From Candidatus Bathyarchaeota archaeon (GTDB taxonomy: Archaea > Thermoproteota > Bathyarchaeia > TCS64): DNA of 64,000 nucleotides. The notes beneath the pieces were generated by a model, which was not told the DNA's origin, did no database searches, and saw only the letters and a list, made by a program, of their open reading frames with translations. Below, in pieces: positions 60,361 through 64,000 of this stretch (the first letter of the stretch is position 1; each line of letters opens with the position of its first letter). The position numbers were made by a program, and so were the translations under genes. The stretch spans positions 1 to 64,000 of the forward strand of contig JAOZHP010000031.1 in assembly GCA_026014815.1 (NCBI GenBank). Direction: 5' to 3'.

Positions 60361-61158
60361 TTAAAGGACCCGGAAGAACTCCCTGAGCCGGGTCTCCATA
60401 GGCTTCCCCATGGCGTAGGTATTGTGCTCCACGTCGGCGAAGAGCTCAAGCGTCACGTCGGCGCCAGCAGCTCTCAACGCCTCTGCCAGCGGCTTCGCGT
60501 TTGTATCAGCGGGGATGTTCTCGTCCCGAGCACCATGGTAGATAACCACCTTGGGTAGCTTCACTCCTTTCTTCAATGCCTGAAGCCTCGGCATCGGGTC
60601 ATGGTCAACGATCCTTGCGATAGCCTCATCGTCAGGGGTATCCTCGGGAACACCATACGCCTTCAAGCAGACATCCTTGAACTTCTGCTCCCTGACACAC
60701 GTCGAAAGGTGAGCGACTGCCTGCATCACCGCCAACGCCTTAACCCTCCCAGCGAAGGGACCCAGCACACTATTCCAGATAAGTGCGCCACCAAGGCCTC
60801 CGCCCATCAATCCCAGTCTTGAGGTGTCCAAGCCCTCGACTCCGTCAAGGTACTCCAGTAAGGCACCGTTCGCCTCCACTGCACAACTGTTACCCCAGTG
60901 GTCACCGCATGCGTGGCTCCCAGCCACAGCACAGCCCGAGTCCTCCATCGCAGCCCTAAGGTACGCAGTCTTGCTATCCGTGTCAAGCCAGTCTGATTCT
61001 TCCTCCCTCACGTAGCCCCTCGCGCCGTGATGGTGTATAAGGACAGGCGCCGGTTTTGTAGGATCAAAACTCGGTGGTGTCCAGACGTAGCACCACTCGC
61101 CTCCAGCCTTGAAGTATACTTTCTGTTCTCCTTTCTCAAGCTTCATATCAGTCAACAT
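60361..61158 (-). CDS. Alpha/beta-hydrolase-fold protein lacking the nucleophilic serine
   Basis: A 265-residue alpha/beta-hydrolase. The oxyanion region is LIHHHGARGY, the acid is in YHGARDENIP and the His in ADVEHNTY. The nucleophile elbow, however, reads LGLMGGGLGGAL, so the GxSxG serine is replaced by glycine. Unless a different residue serves, it cannot form an acyl-serine and may be a binding protein or pseudo-enzyme. There is no signal peptide, and cysteines are numerous. It is divergent from the flavin oxidoreductase gene. Confidence 0.72.
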   Translation of the reverse strand: MLTDMKLEKGEQKVYFKAGGEWCYVWTPPSFDPTKPAPVLIHHHGARGYVREEESDWLDTDSKTAYLRAAMEDSGCAVAGSHACGDHWGNSCAVEANGALLEYLDGVEGLDTSRLGLMGGGLGGALIWNSVLGPFAGRVKALAVMQAVAHLSTCVREQKFKDVCLKAYGVPEDTPDDEAIARIVDHDPMPRLQALKKGVKLPKVVIYHGARDENIPADTNAKPLAEALRAAGADVTLELFADVEHNTYAMGKPMETRLREFFRVL

Positions 61159-61232
61159 TATTTCTGTGGCTTGATACTAAAAACTATTCGAGGCGAGTAA
61201 CCTTGAATAAGCGAGATGCATGCATTTCTCCC

Positions 61233-62297
61233 ATGTCTAATCTTTTCGAGCCCTACGTCATCCGTGACATGGTGATAAGGAACCGTTTCATGAGAAGCGC
61301 AACCACCAGCGCCTACGCTGAAGAAGACGGAACAGTCAACGACCCCATAATCCGGGTATATGAACGCCTCAGCAAAGGCGAGGTCGGTCTCATAGTCAAG
61401 GGTCACCTCTACGTAACCGACAATGGGAAAGCCCACAAAGGAATGGCAGGCATCAGCAACGACAAACACATCCCCGGCCTCCGGAAGCTAACAGACGCGG
61501 TGCATAAACACGGCGGAAGGATCGTGGCTCAGATAAACCACGCAGGAGTAGTCTATCAACCAGACCGGGCGGGCCCAAGTGTGTACAGTGAGGGCGACTG
61601 GACCGCCAGAGAGATGACCATCAACGAGATCGAGTCAACCATCGAGGCGTACAGTGACGCAGCTGAACGAGCCATGCAGTCAGGGTTCGACGGAGTCCAG
61701 ATCCATGGAGCCCACGGGTACCTCATAAGCCAGTTCCTCAGCAGCCTCAGCAACACGCGAACAGACAAGTGGGGAGGCAGTCTGGAGAACAGGATGAGAT
61801 TCCTGAACGAGGTCTACGACGAGGTCAGAGGCAGGATAGGCAACGATCCGGTGCTCATCAAGATTAACAGCGACGACTTTAGCCAAGGATTCACGGTAGA
61901 TGACAGCGTCAAGGTAGCTAAAAACCTACGTGATAAAGGAATAGACCTCATCGAGGTCAGTGGAGGAGGACGAGGCGAGCAGAAAGAGTTGAGACCCAGA
62001 GCCAAGAGCACGGACCCAGACCTCAGCGAATTAGCTTTCGGAGGCCACGCAGCAAAGATCAGGGAAGCCTCCAAGCCTACACCAATGGCGCTGGTCTACG
62101 GGTTCAGTAAACTGGAGACAATGCAGAAGGCGGTTGACAGCGACCTCATAGACATGATAAGCCTAAGCAGGCCCTACATCAGGGAGCCTGACCTTGTCAA
62201 GAACCTGAAGGCGGGGCAAACCGAGGCAACATGCATCAGATGCGATGGCTGTCGCGCAGCCTTCGGAAACGCCATCATGACCTGTGTGTTAGAGTAA
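61233..62297 (+). CDS. NADH:flavin oxidoreductase (old yellow enzyme family)
   Basis: An OYE-family FMN enzyme of about 354 residues. It starts SNLFEPYVIRDMVIRNRF, the standard OYE N-terminus, so ATG 61233 is preferred to TTG 61203. Other marks are VAQINHAGV, GFDGVQIHGAHGYLISQFLSS with the catalytic His region, NTRTDKWGGSLENRMRF and LSRPYIREPDLV. A C-terminal cysteine group (TCIRCDGCRAAF) resembles the 4Fe-4S site of 2,4-dienoyl-CoA reductase-type members, but the second half of those enzymes is missing. It reduces an activated double bond; the substrate is unknown. Confidence 0.9.
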   Translation: MSNLFEPYVIRDMVIRNRFMRSATTSAYAEEDGTVNDPIIRVYERLSKGEVGLIVKGHLYVTDNGKAHKGMAGISNDKHIPGLRKLTDAVHKHGGRIVAQINHAGVVYQPDRAGPSVYSEGDWTAREMTINEIESTIEAYSDAAERAMQSGFDGVQIHGAHGYLISQFLSSLSNTRTDKWGGSLENRMRFLNEVYDEVRGRIGNDPVLIKINSDDFSQGFTVDDSVKVAKNLRDKGIDLIEVSGGGRGEQKELRPRAKSTDPDLSELAFGGHAAKIREASKPTPMALVYGFSKLETMQKAVDSDLIDMISLSRPYIREPDLVKNLKAGQTEATCIRCDGCRAAFGNAIMTCVLE

Positions 62298-63869
62298 ACC
62301 CGTCACTGGCTTCTCTTTTCTTTCCAATAATCTCCGATACCATCTTCTGAGTCTCTGCACTGACTCAGAGTCACCGCCGGTGATGCCGTTCGGGAAGAAG
62401 GTAAGCGTGACAACGAGGAACAGCAGGGGAAGAAGCCCGGCCCATGTCTCGATAGCTAGACCTATTATCCTATAGAGCAGGTTCTTCAACACGTCTTGTG
62501 CCAGCGCCACGAAGAGACCGCCAATAATGGCGCCATAGATGCTGTACAGTCCCCCCAAGATTGAGCCTGTCATGATGTTAATAATTAGGCCGTCAGTACC
62601 TCCCACTCCCATACCCCTATGCAATGTGATGATGCTTCCCGCTAATGCGCTGAGAGCCCCTGAGATAAACCATGACGCACAGTGAGCCCGATGAGTGTTG
62701 ATGCCGATAGTGGCTGCGAGGTCCTCGTTCTCGGAGGTTGCACGTAGACTAAGACCTATCTTGTTTTTTGTGAGGAAGTATCTGAGGCCAACCACCAGTA
62801 AGATGCAGGTGATGGTGCTGATGAAGGCGATTCCCGGTATCCCCCTGTAACCAAAGTCAAAGTACCGCAGGTTGTATCCTCTGCTAGCGTATCCTCCCCA
62901 GTACCTTGACCAGTAGTTGAAAATGGCCAACACGCTGGGCATAACGTAACCCACCACGAGGAAAGTCAGGGTCAACGTGATCTCCTGGTAACCGCCGTGA
63001 CGTCTTATAGGCTTCACGACGCCGATGTACAGCAGCACACCGAGTACTCCCCCTGCTAATGCAACGAACGGCCAAGTATCGTAGGGATTGAAGTGGAGGA
63101 ACCTAGTCAGGTAGAAGCTCACCATGGCGCCGATAGCCGCATAGCTGGTGTGAGCAAAGTTCAGGAAACCCTCCATCATGTACGTGAAAGTGAAGCCCAC
63201 ACAGAGAATGATCATCAGGTTCACATTGATCAACGTATTCACATCGAAGGGCAGGTCCAGCTCATCTGGGCCGTCCGGTGTCTGCCCCGGGTAATGGCAC
63301 CTCAGAGTTGACACTGAGTGATTAAATAGCTCGAAGAGATACGTCTCGTTGAAGCCCTCGGGGCTGTCGAACATCAACGTCACGGTCCTATCCGAGTTGT
63401 TACAGTCCCAGAAACCCACATAACCGAGACGTGTCTCATTCACCGTCATTCTGGTGAACCGGGTGTACTGGAAGACATGTCTCTCCACTGTGGTGTTCAC
63501 CTGCTCACCTAAAACGTAGGCAGTGTCCACCGTGTCAGTGAAGTTATACGACCTCTCAAGTGCCCTCTCAAAGCTCATAGCCGAGGTCTCGTTCCATGTA
63601 ACCACAACTCCCGGCTGATCAGTCTCGTTATCATAGAGAACCCTGAAAAAGAGACCCTCCATGTACTCTAGGTCTCCCTCACCCAGCCTACTGAAGTTGA
63701 ACCTCATCCCTGAAACAGACTCAAAGTTTACTCCAGCGCCACCGTACCCCTCATACACGTTGGGCTCGGCCTCGATCCCCTCCCAGTAGAGGAAAAAGTT
63801 CACTGCTGTGACAAGGACAGCAAGAGCTACAACCGCTGCGAAAATGTTCCGGTTGATCCTTGTCTCCAT
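62289..63869 (-). CDS. livH: Branched-chain amino acid ABC permease (LivH family) with an extracytoplasmic N-terminal domain
   Basis: A 526-residue protein, much longer than LivH (about 290). Residues 10-28 are a transmembrane helix, about 30-205 form a polar beta-rich domain with many N-x-S/T sites (NFSRL, NETDQ, NETSA, NNSDR) that must lie outside the cell, and 210-510 are the LivH permease core with LNFAHTSYAAIGAM, IGLSLRATSENEDLAATIGI and GGLYSIYGAIIGG. The start has GGAGGA upstream, directly after the livM-like stop. It imports branched-chain or related amino acids; the extra domain may capture or position substrate or binding protein. It overlaps the convergent OYE gene by 9 bases. Confidence 0.88.
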   Translation of the reverse strand: METRINRNIFAAVVALAVLVTAVNFFLYWEGIEAEPNVYEGYGGAGVNFESVSGMRFNFSRLGEGDLEYMEGLFFRVLYDNETDQPGVVVTWNETSAMSFERALERSYNFTDTVDTAYVLGEQVNTTVERHVFQYTRFTRMTVNETRLGYVGFWDCNNSDRTVTLMFDSPEGFNETYLFELFNHSVSTLRCHYPGQTPDGPDELDLPFDVNTLINVNLMIILCVGFTFTYMMEGFLNFAHTSYAAIGAMVSFYLTRFLHFNPYDTWPFVALAGGVLGVLLYIGVVKPIRRHGGYQEITLTLTFLVVGYVMPSVLAIFNYWSRYWGGYASRGYNLRYFDFGYRGIPGIAFISTITCILLVVGLRYFLTKNKIGLSLRATSENEDLAATIGINTHRAHCASWFISGALSALAGSIITLHRGMGVGGTDGLIINIMTGSILGGLYSIYGAIIGGLFVALAQDVLKNLLYRIIGLAIETWAGLLPLLFLVVTLTFFPNGITGGDSESVQRLRRWYRRLLERKEKPVTGLL

Positions 63870-63880
63870 TCAATCTCCTC

Positions 63881-64000
63881 CTAGATGTACTGCAGTATCG
63901 AACCTGGGTTTGCCCGTTTCACCTTCTCATATCTTTTGCATAACTGGTTCAACGCAAGCAACCCGACGACCCAGAGCCCGAGAGTAGGCATCATAGGCAT
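63881..64000 (-). CDS. C-terminal fragment of an ABC permease-like gene (LivM?), cut by the window edge
   Basis: Only the last 39 codons lie in the window, ending GSILQYI and TAG at 63881-63883. The visible part has a hydrophobic segment (PTLGLWVVGLLALN) and a basic tail, as at the end of a permease. Its stop is immediately followed by the GGAGGA site of livH, so the genes are cotranscribed. By operon logic it may be livM; the sequence alone is too short to confirm this. Confidence 0.45.
   Translation of the reverse strand: MPMMPTLGLWVVGLLALNQLCKRYEKVKRANPGSILQYI

Noticed and set aside
1-64000. CRISPR array, insertion sequence or prophage
   Set aside because: I saw no regularly spaced repeats, no transposase or integrase, and no attachment-site duplication at either tRNA gene. 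The island at 47.6-51 kb has no mobility gene.

Overview
This window is archaeal chromosome. It carries both subunits of the D-family DNA polymerase, TFB, a four-OB-fold RPA, Alba, Sec61 beta, an Elf1-type zinc ribbon, geranylgeranylglyceryl phosphate synthase and tRNA 4-demethylwyosine synthase. Several genes have a TATA box placed so that the transcript is nearly or fully leaderless, and TTG starts are common. PolD together with Elf1 points to a non-crenarchaeal TACK lineage (for example Bathyarchaeota) or to Asgard archaea rather than a classical euryarchaeon. That is inference from gene content, not a phylogeny.

Layout. 0-10 kb: mostly minus-strand enzymes (amidohydrolase, HAD, PEBP, TYW1, M32 carboxypeptidase, cupin, TrpRS, thioredoxin-like) plus a DUF362/isoprenylcysteine-methyltransferase-like pair, tRNA-Gly and a GNAT remnant. 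10-19 kb: a PhoU-like regulator, an FTR1 iron permease behind a DtxR/IdeR-type box, tRNA-Pro, an M28 peptidase, a radical SAM protein, and a SWIM-protein/small-membrane-protein/RPA group. 19-26 kb: a minus-strand information-processing block (class III aminotransferase, Alba, Sec61 beta, PolD large subunit, GGGP synthase, Elf1, NadE). 26-33 kb: HypF, a membrane-anchored wHTH protein, a cupin, PolD small subunit, DUF99 and a ribbon-helix-helix protein, with recurring TGTTTAC motifs at its promoters. 33-47 kb: peptide and amino-acid catabolism (M20, creatininase family, Asp/Glu racemase family, DppA, oligopeptidase B), CysRS with a structured 5' leader, a translin homologue, and two DUF2178-like/XRE gene pairs. 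47.6-51 kb: an AT-rich island with an unknown protein, a putative PD-(D/E)XK nuclease ending in a PCNA-interacting motif, and a membrane double-zinc-ribbon protein. 51-64 kb: CBS proteins, a PAS-GAF histidine kinase, a pilin, TFB with a CBS partner, a DUF362 ferredoxin, HIT, a CoA-disulfide-reductase-like protein, an old-yellow-enzyme homologue and a LivH permease with an unusual extracytoplasmic domain.

How it fits together. The gene set suggests an anaerobic heterotroph living on peptides and amino acids: several cytosolic peptidases, a D-aminopeptidase, two racemase-type enzymes and branched-chain amino acid uptake. HypF implies a [NiFe] hydrogenase elsewhere in the genome. Iron uptake looks metal-regulated.

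Most worth a second look: (1) the leader of cysS, which can form a closing stem around two small hairpins with a mutually exclusive alternative pairing; (2) the nuclease with a C-terminal PIP motif in the AT-rich island; (3) a sharp strand-composition reversal across that island, independent of gene orientation and resembling a replication terminus; (4) two matching iron-type boxes about 29 kb apart; (5) shared TGTTTAC operators.
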